Assembly: GCA_947500435.1 (NCBI GenBank)
Contig: CANMRV010000004.1
Span: 434,001-498,000, forward strand
Source: an uncultured Flavobacteriaceae bacterium
Lineage (GTDB): Bacteria > Bacteroidota > Bacteroidia > Flavobacteriales > Flavobacteriaceae
Length of the DNA stretch: 64,000 bases
Direction of reading: 5' to 3'
In this document: positions 1 through 8,132 of the stretch, piece after piece
Layout: each line of letters opens with the position of its first letter
Position numbering within the stretch: position 1 is the first letter of the stretch
Notes under the pieces: generated by a model
Database searches by the model: none
The model's input: only the letters and a program-made list of their open reading frames with translations
Told to the model about the DNA's origin: nothing
Program-made: the position numbers and the translations under genes

Positions 1-1
1 G

Positions 2-589
2 ACGATACAGTACTTGAATACTAATCATCCAGAGATATTTACCATCGCTGATGCAAAACGTGGGGATATAGGAAACACTTCGACGCGATATGCAAAAGCA
101 TTTTTCGAGGATTTGGAGTTTGATTCAGTCACTATCGCGCCCTATATGGGTAAAGATTCCGTAGAACCTTTTTTGGCATTTGAAAATAAGCATACCATAT
201 TATTGGCGTTGACTTCTAACCAAGGGGCTTATGACTATCAAACTAAAATTGTTAATGGAAAGGAATTGTACAAAATAGTTTTAGAAACATCTCAGACCTA
301 TGAGAATGCAGAAAACCTGATGTATGTTGTAGGGGCAACAAAAGCTAGTTTCTTAACTGAAATCCGTCAGTTGATTCCCAATAATTTTTTATTGGTACCG
401 GGAGTTGGAGCTCAGGGTGGAAGCTTAGAAGAAGTATGCAAATACGGCATGAACAAACAAGTAGGATTGCTCATTAATTCCTCGAGGGGAATCATATATA
501 CTTCAAATAATAGGGATTTCGCGGAAGCCGCTGCAGAAAGTGCTAAAAATATTCAGGTGAAGATGGCAGGGGAACTGGGGAAACTTTAA
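2..589 (+). CDS. pyrF: Orotidine 5'-phosphate decarboxylase, 3' part (cut by window edge)
   Basis: This enzyme converts OMP to UMP, the last step of de novo pyrimidine synthesis, in the cytoplasm. The reading frame is open from the first bases, so the true start lies left of the window; about 195 of the usual ~270 residues are present. Visible hallmarks are the catalytic D-x-K-x-x-D stretch ([11 protein letters not shown]), the phosphate-binding PGVGAQGG loop and NSSRGIIY near the C-terminus. These fit the longer type-2 OMP decarboxylase found in Bacteroidota. The TTG at position 14 is an internal codon, not a start. The next gene converges from the other strand 3 nt away. Confidence 0.95.
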   Translation, partial: TIQYLNTNHPEIFTIADAKRGDIGNTSTRYAKAFFEDLEFDSVTIAPYMGKDSVEPFLAFENKHTILLALTSNQGAYDYQTKIVNGKELYKIVLETSQTYENAENLMYVVGATKASFLTEIRQLIPNNFLLVPGVGAQGGSLEEVCKYGMNKQVGLLINSSRGIIYTSNNRDFAEAAAESAKNIQVKMAGELGKL

Positions 590-592
590 TAG

Positions 593-847
593 TTATACCA
601 AATTCTCCAAAATCTTTTTGATTTTTTGAGCCTTAACTTCAAAATACTCTACAAGCTTTGCATCATTAATATTTGATGCTCTTTCCATAAAATTTTGGTA
701 CTGATACTCCAAAAGGTGAACTGCTTGTCTTCCATTACTCATAGGTGTAACTGCACCTACTCTACAATATTGCTTTTCCATAGTCTTAAAACTTTGTTCT
801 GATAAAGATACGGTCAGAATGCATTTTTGGACGTAGAGAATCGTCAT
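593..847 (-). CDS. Small conserved-looking hypothetical protein
   Basis: I do not recognise this protein. The longest reading gives 84 residues; an internal Met at 779-781 would give 62 residues (MEKQYCRVGAVTPMSNGRQ...) and may be the real start, because the extra N-terminal segment looks like a translated leader. It is soluble, mostly helical and lysine-rich at the C-terminus, with no signal peptide or membrane segment. It converges on pyrF with a 3-nt gap and diverges from the alpha/beta hydrolase, so it has its own promoter in 848-1012. No function is proposed. Confidence 0.55.
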   Translation of the reverse strand: MTILYVQKCILTVSLSEQSFKTMEKQYCRVGAVTPMSNGRQAVHLLEYQYQNFMERASNINDAKLVEYFEVKAQKIKKILENLV

Positions 848-1012
848 ATTTGACTATAAATCAGTTCTTTTGACAATTTCTTAACACTTTCGCAATAGGG
901 AGGCGAAAACGCGATTCGACGATTTTGTTAAATTATCCGTTAAAAGGGAATGCTCTAGTAAAAGTTTTTTTACCTTGCACTGTTGCCCTTTTAGCAACGT
1001 CGAGAGAACACT

Positions 1013-1855
1013 TTGTTAAATTACACTACATATACTCATCAGGAGTCTACCACTTGGGTGACATTCGTGCATGGCGCGGGTGGCAGTTCTTCCATTTGGT
1101 TCAAACAGGTGCGTGAGTTCAGGAAGCACTTCAATGTACTTCTTTTGGATTTACGAGGACATGGTGATTCGAAGCCTACTTTAAAAGATGCCTTTAGCGA
1201 CCAATATACATTCGATTCTATTACTGATGATATTGTTGAAGTAGTACATCATCTCAAAATTAAAAAGTCACATTTCATAGGCATTTCATTAGGCACCATA
1301 CTAATACGGAATATTGCAGAACGGTATCCTGAGATGGTCGAAAGCATGATTATGGGTGGTGCTATAATGAAACTTAATTTTAGGTCACAAGTGTTGATAC
1401 GCTTAGGGATTATTTTCAAATCGATAGTACCTTATCTATGGCTTTACAAATTTTTTGCCTTTGTGATTATGCCAAACAGCAACCACAAAGAGTCAAGACT
1501 GCTTTTTGTTCGGGAAGCTAAAAAGCTATACCAAAAAGAGTTTATCAGATGGTTTAAATTGACTGCTGAAATAAATCCATTGCTTCGCTTTTTTAGAAGT
1601 GCCGATATTAAAATACCAACCTTATATGTGATGGGTGGGGAAGACTACCTTTTTCTTCCATCTATCAAAAAGATAGTTGATAAACACACGAAATCAAGTC
1701 TGATTACAATAGAGGATTGTGGACATGTGGTAAATGTTGAACAACCGAAGATTTTTAATAGACTTGTTATTAATTACGTGTCAGACATAAGTTGGGAATC
1801 CATTCTTGTTCAGCGAACTTTGAAAGAAGAGAAAGCATTGCTATCAAAAGTGTAA
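1013..1855 (+). CDS. Alpha/beta hydrolase
   Basis: A 280-residue alpha/beta-hydrolase-fold enzyme, probably cytoplasmic, acting on an unknown ester or related substrate. It has an HGAGG oxyanion loop near residue 20, a LDLRGHGDS strand-turn, a nucleophile elbow GISLG (Ser about residue 92), a late acid in GGEDYLF and a catalytic His in DCGHVVNVEQP. A lid-like hydrophobic insert lies around residues 125-165. The start is TTG; an in-frame TAG lies at 992-994, and no ATG occurs before the catalytic region, so TTG is the only reasonable choice. A strong terminator follows immediately, so it is probably monocistronic. Physiological substrate unknown. Confidence 0.85.
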   Translation: MLNYTTYTHQESTTWVTFVHGAGGSSSIWFKQVREFRKHFNVLLLDLRGHGDSKPTLKDAFSDQYTFDSITDDIVEVVHHLKIKKSHFIGISLGTILIRNIAERYPEMVESMIMGGAIMKLNFRSQVLIRLGIIFKSIVPYLWLYKFFAFVIMPNSNHKESRLLFVREAKKLYQKEFIRWFKLTAEINPLLRFFRSADIKIPTLYVMGGEDYLFLPSIKKIVDKHTKSSLITIEDCGHVVNVEQPKIFNRLVINYVSDISWESILVQRTLKEEKALLSKV

Positions 1856-1863
1856 CGGACTTT

Positions 1864-1905
1864 AAAAAAAAGCGCCTATCTAATCTTTTAGATAGGCGCT
1901 TTTTT
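1864..1905 (+). terminator. Rho-independent terminator after the hydrolase
   Basis: A perfect 13-bp stem (1871-1883 with 1888-1900), a 4-nt loop, an upstream A-run and a downstream T-run. It starts about 10 nt after the hydrolase stop codon and could act in both directions. Confidence 0.9.
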
Positions 1906-2225
1906 ATAGAAAAAAAACTGATTTGGTCTTAATTATTCATGAATCTTTTCGCATCCCATAAATTTTTATGTAAAGTGCAGCCCTGAATGTTGATAGCTAA
2001 TTCAAATAATTACTCTAAAAACTGAGACAGAAGTTCTTTTTTAGTAGTAAAACTTCAGAGCTGCTTTTTTTACATTGATTTAGTCATTGATACCAAAGTA
2101 AAGGGCTCTATGACTCTTTTTAGGAAAGTCTGATAAACGTTTCCCTTTTCCGAAGAAAGCTTACGCTCGGTTTACAATTGAAAAATGGATAATAATTTAA
2201 GGAACAAAACGAAGCTTCTAAGTAA
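1906..2225. other. Gene-free stretch holding an orphan copy of the SusCD-region repeat
   Basis: No plausible gene is seen. On the minus strand it resembles the leader region of the susC operon: a core repeat at 2123-2164, then TTACTTTG (2089-2096 in plus numbering, near-consensus -7 box), then a matching tail at 1997-2019. Yet no minus-strand gene follows, because the next gene leftwards is the plus-strand hydrolase. It looks like a promoter region without its gene. Confidence 0.6.
2123..2164 (-). repeat. SusCD-region repeat, copy A
   Basis: Shares nearly all of its 42 bp with copies at 7682-7722 and 8079-8119. On the minus strand the common core includes CGGAAAAGG, then AAACGTTTATCAGACTTTCC. 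The AAACGTTT centre is palindromic, and two TTTATC-like half-sites sit about 20 bp apart in the other copies. This copy has one extra C and a changed first half-site. It lies just past the stop codon of the 231-residue secreted protein. Confidence 0.8.
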
Positions 2226-2921
2226 CTAGTTTTGTTCAAAATAGAAATTGATTATTTTAATAATATCCTCTTCGCCGTCAGTTTTTAATCCTTCTTTTTT
2301 GATAAATTTTTCAATGGGTTTGATGTGCTTCTTAAACAGTGAAGAAAGCTTCTTTCTTTTTTTAGGTACCTCGAATAGTAAATCGCTCTGGTGACTTAAA
2401 TCAGTAACGTAGAAAATGGTATTTCCCTTTTTGAATTTTCCTGGGACATCTTGTTCATAGCTACTTTTGGCTTTTTTTGCAGGAATGTATATTATTCGTT
2501 CTTTTAAGAAAAGTGCAAACTTTTCCGACGTGTACAGTTTTTCAAAAAACGAATTGGTAATAGCCCCATCTTCATCCGTAAACGAGTGTGTTTCATATGT
2601 TTTATCAGAACCATCAAGTAGTTTTATGACATAGACGTATGATTGCGAAAGGGTTAATATCTTATCATTGTCTTTGAGTTCTATCGTGCCCTCAACCGCA
2701 TTGAAACGAACGAATTGTGTTCCTTCAATATTATTTATTCTCGCTGGAGTAAATTCTTCATTTAAATACCGGGAGCCTTCAGCCTCGGTATCATATTCAG
2801 TAGTGTTGGTGCCTACATAAAAAACCAATTCGTCTAAACGGCCATTATTGACCTGTTGTATTTGCGCGTAAGCTGATGTGCCTGCAAATAGTATAATGAA
2901 TATATAGTGTATTAGTTTCAT
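2226..2921 (-). CDS. Secreted protein of unknown function downstream of susD
   Basis: A 231-residue protein with a clear Sec signal peptide (about residues 1-19, ending AYA-QIQ), so periplasmic or outer-membrane associated. The mature part looks beta-rich in the first half, with a very basic helical C-terminal tail (KKRKKLSSLFKKHIKPIEK). I recognise no domain. It follows susD on the same strand, but a terminator hairpin lies between them, so it is partly or wholly separate transcriptionally. Its position between susD and repeat copy A suggests it travels with the uptake locus, but this is inference. Confidence 0.75.
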   Translation of the reverse strand: MKLIHYIFIILFAGTSAYAQIQQVNNGRLDELVFYVGTNTTEYDTEAEGSRYLNEEFTPARINNIEGTQFVRFNAVEGTIELKDNDKILTLSQSYVYVIKLLDGSDKTYETHSFTDEDGAITNSFFEKLYTSEKFALFLKERIIYIPAKKAKSSYEQDVPGKFKKGNTIFYVTDLSHQSDLLFEVPKKRKKLSSLFKKHIKPIEKFIKKEGLKTDGEEDIIKIINFYFEQN

Positions 2922-2950
2922 AGCTCATTTTATGTTTTAGTTATAAACAA

Positions 2951-2981
2951 AGGCCACCAAACAAAACCCGTTAGGTGGCCT
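2951..2981 (-). terminator. Terminator between susD and the next gene
   Basis: An 8-bp stem (AGGCCACC at 2951-2958 with GGTGGCCT at 2974-2981) around a 15-nt loop. On the minus strand it is followed by a T-rich tract, so it serves the leftward susCD transcript. Confidence 0.75.
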
Positions 2982-3011
2982 CCTCTCCTTATAGCACTAA
3001 CCACTTAGAGA

Positions 3012-4427
3012 TTAAAAATTCCCAGGATTTTGAGTAATATTCGGATTATTGGTAATCTCATCATCCACAATAGGAAATATCACTTTATCAGCTCCCGGAG
3101 CCGAGGCTGCTCCACCACCTGGTCGTAAGTTTCTATTGTTTCGCAACAAATCCATTCTTCGATGCCCCTCAAAGCAGAGCTCTTTTCTTCTTTCCAATAG
3201 GATGACATCTAGGTCTACTGAACCTAAGTCAGCTAAGCTTGCCCTGGAACGTAAACGGTTAATGTCATTTAACGGCGTATCACCAACGGAAGTCCCATCT
3301 TGAAAGTTAGCCTCAGCTCTAATCAAGTACATTTCTGTAATACGAAGTATCATACCATCGGAGGCATTATTTACCACATCGGGATACTTAGTAGTAAAAA
3401 AAGTGTCGTTGCCTCCAGCATCTGAGGCAGCTATAGAGAGCTCACTAAACCTTCGGTCTCCTGCTTCTGCCGCAAATGTATCTATAAGATCTTGACTAAA
3501 GGGTGCATCGCCTCGTCCGCCTGGAGCGGCGTTGTAAAAATTAACATACACTTCGTCAGACCCCGCTGTCTCTTGTGGACCATCGGTAGCTGTGTTAATC
3601 GCAGAAAAGATATTTTCAGAAGATGCAGGATTGTCATCAAAGAAATCATAATCAGTCGCCAACGAATATTGGCCTGATGTGATAACTTGATTTGCAAAGT
3701 CTGCTGCTTGTGCCCATTCTCCTCTATATAGATGTAATCTAGCCATCAATGCCCTTGCCGCTCCTGCATTAGCACGTAATGCATTGTCTTCTGGTAGCGC
3801 CGCAATTGCATCCAATAGATCTAGTTGTATTGCAGCGTGCACCTCATTTACGGAAGATCGCTCTAATTGGAAATCTGAAATATCACCTCCTTCGAAAGGT
3901 TTCGTGACCAAAGGAATTCCTAAGTTAGCACCATTGGATATTTGAAAAGGCTGGGCAAAAAGATTAACCAATTGAAAGTTGGCCAGCGCCCTTAGGAATT
4001 TCGCCTCACCAATAAATTTGGTTTTATCCGCTTCTGTCAACCCAGTTACTTCATCCGGATTCACATTTGGTAGATTGACAATGATATTGTTGGCAGCGCC
4101 TATCAACTCGTAAGCATCCAACCAAATATTATCAATTGAAGCGTTCGTCGCCAAGGTTTCATATTGGTCTATTTCTTGAAGAGAAGGAAAACTCCCTACA
4201 AACTCAACATCATCGGCCATAAAGTCTGTTGTCAATTGAGCCATTCCATTTAAATCACCACTCTGATTTTTACTATAAATACCTACAACAGCTCCATTTA
4301 TGGTTGCTAAACTTCCGAATACAGTATTGGAAGCAACATTATCTTCAGGTACTACATTTAATTGATCTTCGCATGAAAATGTCAGTGCTAGAACAAATAG
4401 TACAGTTATTATTTTTATTGTTTTCAT
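3012..4427 (-). CDS. SusD/RagB-family outer-membrane nutrient-binding lipoprotein
   Basis: The surface-exposed substrate-binding lid partner of a SusC channel. It is 471 residues, the normal length. A lipoprotein signal ends at Cys19 (ALTFSC-EDQ), and the acidic residues after the Cys fit the Bacteroidota surface-export signal. The SusD fold is shown by the N-terminal helical repeats (AKFLRALANFQLVNLF), the RITEMYLIRAEANF segment and the C-terminal ERRKELCFEGHRRMDLLR motif. It lies 11 nt downstream of susC and is surely co-transcribed. The ligand is unknown: no glycoside hydrolase, lyase or protease lies within the operon. Confidence 0.96.
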   Translation of the reverse strand: MKTIKIITVLFVLALTFSCEDQLNVVPEDNVASNTVFGSLATINGAVVGIYSKNQSGDLNGMAQLTTDFMADDVEFVGSFPSLQEIDQYETLATNASIDNIWLDAYELIGAANNIIVNLPNVNPDEVTGLTEADKTKFIGEAKFLRALANFQLVNLFAQPFQISNGANLGIPLVTKPFEGGDISDFQLERSSVNEVHAAIQLDLLDAIAALPEDNALRANAGAARALMARLHLYRGEWAQAADFANQVITSGQYSLATDYDFFDDNPASSENIFSAINTATDGPQETAGSDEVYVNFYNAAPGGRGDAPFSQDLIDTFAAEAGDRRFSELSIAASDAGGNDTFFTTKYPDVVNNASDGMILRITEMYLIRAEANFQDGTSVGDTPLNDINRLRSRASLADLGSVDLDVILLERRKELCFEGHRRMDLLRNNRNLRPGGGAASAPGADKVIFPIVDDEITNNPNITQNPGNF

Positions 4428-4438
4428 TGCTATTTTTA

Positions 4439-7400
4439 TTAAAATGTTAAACGGATACCTAATGAATACGCTTGTGATTGAGGAGCTGTGAAAAAAGTTT
4501 CTCCTTGAAAGAGTGGGTCTATGTCATCCGTTACTTCGGGATCAATACCATCTAGCTCATCTCCTTTAATTGTAAACAGATTTGTTGCTGTAGCATAGAA
4601 ACGTAGACCAGATACGAAGTTTCCTAAACGGTCTAAAGCTTGTTCAGGCAGATTGTATCCGAGTGTTACATTCTTTAATCTTAGATAGGAACCGTCCAAT
4701 AGTTGTTGAGAAGAACGTTGGTTGAATAGATTGAAAGTAGAACTTGATGGGCTTGGTAAAAATGCATTATCACCCGGGGACCTCCAATAGTTCAGGTTTT
4801 GTCTTCGAATGTTAACAATACCTCCAATCGCATCGTTTCCATCTGCGAACCTCAGTCCATCAAGAACGATATCATTTCCGTAGGAATAATTCATTAATAC
4901 AGAAAGGTCGAAACTTTTATATTTGAATGTGTTAGTCATACCTCCCGAGAACTCTGGTAGCGGACTCCCGACAACAACTCTGTCACCGGTCCCGGGATTT
5001 GTAGTAACATTTCCATCAACATCCAGCCACTCTGCGTCTCCTGTTTGAGGATTTACACCCACATATCGAATCAAGAAAAAATTATTCAAAGATTCTCCTT
5101 CAATAGCTCTTTGAATAGCACCATCGATGATTCTTCTTCCTTCAGAATCGGTTGCTGCATCTTCATTAAGTTGTATTACCTGGTTTTCTATTGTAGTCAG
5201 ATTAAAGTTTGTACGCCATGTAAAATTTTCTGTGCGAACATTGACCGTACTTAACTCAAATTCCCAACCGGCATTTTCCATTTCCCCAATATTTCTGCTA
5301 ATAGAAGTGAAGCCTGTTTGAGGTGGCAAAATTTGATTTAGCAGCAAATCAGTGGTGTTCTTCTTGAAATACGATACATTAAAATTAACCCTACCATTTA
5401 AAAAAGAAGATTTTAAACCAATATCGATGGTCTTACTTTCCTCCCATTTTAAATCTGGATTCTCGGGCTGATTTGGAATTACCCCAGATTCACCGTTATA
5501 ATCTCCTAATCCTCCAGCGCTAAATAATCCTAGTGATGGAAAAGTCCCTAAGCGATCATTACCTACTGTACCAATGCTACCTCTAATAGATAGATAATCA
5601 AAGAAGTTAAGATCTTGTATAAATGGTTCTTCTGAAAGTACCCAACCTGCAGCTGCCGACCAGAAATATCCAAAACGATTATTGGCCCCAAAACGAGACG
5701 AACCATCTCGGCGTATTGAACCTTCTACTAAATATTTGCCTTTATAGTCATAGGATAGTCTTGAGAATAGACCAAACAAGCGTGAAGGAAATCGGTCTCC
5801 GTTTAGTACAGTGGGTGTTGCTCCAGAACCTAGGTTTCTTAGGTCGTCCGTCAAGAAACCTGTAGAACTTACATTGAGACGACTTCTTAATGTTTCTTCA
5901 TAATTAAGACCTGCAAGTACCGTCAGATTGTGGTTTTCGTTAAAAGTTGCTGTATAATTTAAAGTTTGGTTTGTCAACCACCTTTCTTCCCGCACACTAA
6001 TTTGTTGGGCAGAACCCCCTGGTGTATTAAACTCAGCATTTCTAAGGGTTTCTTCTAGGTCTAACCTATCCGTACCGAATTCTGAGCGCCATGTCAAGCC
6101 TTCGAATGGAGTGACCTCTGTAAAAGCGTTTCCAATGACTCTGAATGTTTTTAGCTCGTCGGTATTTAAAGCTACCCTCGCAAAGATATTGGGGATGAAA
6201 GAACCCGATTGTGCAAAATTGCCTTCATCATCGAAAGCCGCAACCACAGGACTTTGTAAGAAAGCAGTTGTGAAGGGCGCATTGATACTATTTTCTACAC
6301 TCACACGATTTAAACGATTATTCGTTATTCCCAAGTTCATACCTGCTTTTAACCAATCGTTGACTTCTGTATCTATGTTTATTCTGGCGCCGGCTCTTTG
6401 CTGGTCATTTCCAATAATAAATCCTTCTGTATCTTGATAATCCAACCCAAAGAAGAAAGTTGTTTTTTCTCCACCTCCTCTGATGCCCATATTATAATTT
6501 TGAGATATACCTGTTCTTTGAACACCGCCTAACCAATCTGTTCCACCAGATCCGATAGCTCCTAGGTTTAAATCCTCAGGAGAGGTTGGTGTTCCGTTTT
6601 GAATCGTAGCTACTTCAGATTTAAACTGACGAAATTCGTCGGCTGTTAAAATGTCTGGAACATCCGTTGATTGTGAAAATTGGGTATTAACATCCAACGT
6701 TAATGTTGTTTTTGAATTCTTTCTCCCCCTTTTAGTGGTAATTAGAATAACCCCATTGGCACCCCTAGACCCATATATGGATGTTGCTCCTGCATCCTTT
6801 AATACAGTAAGAGAAGCAATATCGTTTGGGTTTACATATGATAATGGATTTATTCCCGTATTACCACCTCTATTTAGAGTATTACCTGCGGTATCCGTAA
6901 TAGGTACGCCATCAATCACAATAAGCGGTTGACTACCAGAGTTAATCGAGTTTACCCCTCGAACCCGTATAACCGCAGCTGAACCCAAAACCCCAGAAGC
7001 ATTTACAATTTGTGTTCCCGCGGTCTGACCTTGAAGCAATTGATCAGCCGAAACCACCTGTAGATTTTCAAGGGCTTCTTCTTTTACAACTGCTATGTTC
7101 TGAATGATTTTTTTCTCCTGTTGATTTCCGTAACCAACAACAATTACCTCCTCTAAAGCCTCGGCATCTTCTTGTAGTTGCACGTTCAGAGTATTAGATT
7201 CAGTAATTCTTCGTTCGGCTGTGGCTTGACCCAAATATGAAAAGACCAAAACATCTCCCATGCTTGCTTGAATGTCGTAGTTGCCATCAAAATCAGATTG
7301 TGTTCCGGTAGTAGTGCCCTTTACCAAGATATTTACACCAGGTAAGGGCACATTGTCCTGGTCAGTAACAGTTCCTGTGATTGTTTTTTGCTGCGCAAAT

Positions 7401-7456
7401 CCTATCGATAGGGACAGGCACATCAATACGCACAACCATTTGCATTTTTTTGTCAT
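4439..7456 (-). CDS. SusC/RagA-family TonB-dependent outer-membrane transporter
   Basis: A 1005-residue TonB-dependent channel that imports a ligand captured by the paired SusD. In order: a signal peptide (about 1-21), a carboxypeptidase-regulatory-like domain (about 24-100, GTVTDQDNVPLPGVNILVKG), a TonB-box-like region and a plug domain (EVIVVGYG, RVRGVNSINSGSQPLIVIDG, DAGATSIYGSRGANGVI), then a 22-strand-type barrel ending in a C-terminal Phe (LGIRLTF). Complete, with no frameshift. The region upstream holds two copies of the 41-bp repeat, and the AraC-type gene next upstream is the likely regulator. No N-terminal signalling extension is present, so control by a sigma/anti-sigma pair is unlikely. 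Confidence 0.97.
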   Translation of the reverse strand: MTKKCKWLCVLMCLSLSIGFAQQKTITGTVTDQDNVPLPGVNILVKGTTTGTQSDFDGNYDIQASMGDVLVFSYLGQATAERRITESNTLNVQLQEDAEALEEVIVVGYGNQQEKKIIQNIAVVKEEALENLQVVSADQLLQGQTAGTQIVNASGVLGSAAVIRVRGVNSINSGSQPLIVIDGVPITDTAGNTLNRGGNTGINPLSYVNPNDIASLTVLKDAGATSIYGSRGANGVILITTKRGRKNSKTTLTLDVNTQFSQSTDVPDILTADEFRQFKSEVATIQNGTPTSPEDLNLGAIGSGGTDWLGGVQRTGISQNYNMGIRGGGEKTTFFFGLDYQDTEGFIIGNDQQRAGARINIDTEVNDWLKAGMNLGITNNRLNRVSVENSINAPFTTAFLQSPVVAAFDDEGNFAQSGSFIPNIFARVALNTDELKTFRVIGNAFTEVTPFEGLTWRSEFGTDRLDLEETLRNAEFNTPGGSAQQISVREERWLTNQTLNYTATFNENHNLTVLAGLNYEETLRSRLNVSSTGFLTDDLRNLGSGATPTVLNGDRFPSRLFGLFSRLSYDYKGKYLVEGSIRRDGSSRFGANNRFGYFWSAAAGWVLSEEPFIQDLNFFDYLSIRGSIGTVGNDRLGTFPSLGLFSAGGLGDYNGESGVIPNQPENPDLKWEESKTIDIGLKSSFLNGRVNFNVSYFKKNTTDLLLNQILPPQTGFTSISRNIGEMENAGWEFELSTVNVRTENFTWRTNFNLTTIENQVIQLNEDAATDSEGRRIIDGAIQRAIEGESLNNFFLIRYVGVNPQTGDAEWLDVDGNVTTNPGTGDRVVVGSPLPEFSGGMTNTFKYKSFDLSVLMNYSYGNDIVLDGLRFADGNDAIGGIVNIRRQNLNYWRSPGDNAFLPSPSSSTFNLFNQRSSQQLLDGSYLRLKNVTLGYNLPEQALDRLGNFVSGLRFYATATNLFTIKGDELDGIDPEVTDDIDPLFQGETFFTAPQSQAYSLGIRLTF

Positions 7457-7681
7457 AATAGTTTTATTTTTTAATTAGTCATGAATGACCAAAAAATGTG
7501 AAGCGACGTCTAAGTATAGCAGCTTTTTAATAGACTTTATATTCTTACCTTGTTTGAGAGCAGTTAGAATACATTTAATAAGTGGGGAGAGTCTTCAGAA
7601 TTTAAAAAGATGATTTTTTAAAGTTATTTCTACATTAATTAGTCATACGCTTCAAAGTAACAGGCTCTTAACATTCTTTTG

Positions 7682-7722
7682 GGAAAGTCTGATAAACGTT
7701 TCCTTTTCCGATGAAAATTTAC
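7682..7722 (-). repeat. SusCD-region repeat, copy B
   Basis: A 41-bp copy almost identical to copy C over the core (GGAAAGTCTGATAAACGTTT on the plus strand). It lies about 225 bp upstream of the susC start codon and just upstream of the TTACTTTG element, a position suited to an activator or repressor site. Confidence 0.85.
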
Positions 7723-7955
7723 CTTGGATTTACCTTTTGGCAACAATTATATTCTGATTTACAGGTGCGCTTGGGTGAAGATGATATTTAGGTTATGGTA
7801 TATCAGAATTCTAATTGTGTTTGGATAATTCAGTCGTAGTTGATGGAAAGTACAGTATTGATCTTTTCAGTTACATAAATCGAGAGGTAAATCGGATATT
7901 ATATAAATGTGGATAGTAGATAAAAAAGGCAGTACTGAGAGGGTTCTTTTGATGA

Positions 7956-7978
7956 CTAATTCAAATAACTACTCTAAA
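7956..7978 (-). repeat. Tail element shared by copies A and C
   Basis: A 23-bp sequence (CTAATTCAAATAAC then TACTCTAAA) matches 1997-2019 with one difference. It lies 100 bp from core copy C, as the other tail lies 103 bp from core copy A, so the duplicated unit is about 165 bp rather than the 41-bp core alone. Confidence 0.75.
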
Positions 7979-8078
7979 TTGAGAAAAGAAGAATGATTTC
8001 TGCGAGTATAACCTTCAGAACTGCCGTTTATTCATTGATTGATGAACCTTTAAATTAAAAACTTAAGGGCAATACTTG

Positions 8079-8119
8079 GGAAAGTCTGATAAACGTTTCC
8101 TTTTCCGATAAAAGTTTAC
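8079..8119 (-). repeat. SusCD-region repeat, copy C
   Basis: A 41-bp core repeat located 13 bp past the stop codon of the AraC-type regulator. It carries both TTTATC-type half-sites and the palindromic AAACGTTT centre. Confidence 0.85.
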
Positions 8120-8132
8120 GAAAGGTTTACTT

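Larger units (their letters stand above)
7457..8132 (-). promoter_or_regulatory. Long regulatory region upstream of susC
   Basis: A 676-bp gene-free region between the AraC-type regulator and susC. It contains repeat copies B (7682-7722) and C (8079-8119). On the minus strand copy B is followed by a near-consensus -7 box TTACTTTG (plus 7656-7663), which sits at the same relative place after copy A. That would give a susC leader of roughly 190 nt. The stretch 7740-7950 shows no convincing gene. The layout suggests one or two promoters under control of a protein binding the repeats. Confidence 0.6.

Noticed and set aside
925..1116. 63-codon frame overlapping the start of the alpha/beta hydrolase
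   Set aside because: Suggested a frameshifted N-terminus, but the hydrolase start from TTG 1013 already gives a complete family N-terminus.
7815..7916. 34-codon frame (TTG start) in the region upstream of susC
   Set aside because: Short, no start context, no recognisable motif; more likely chance in a regulatory region.
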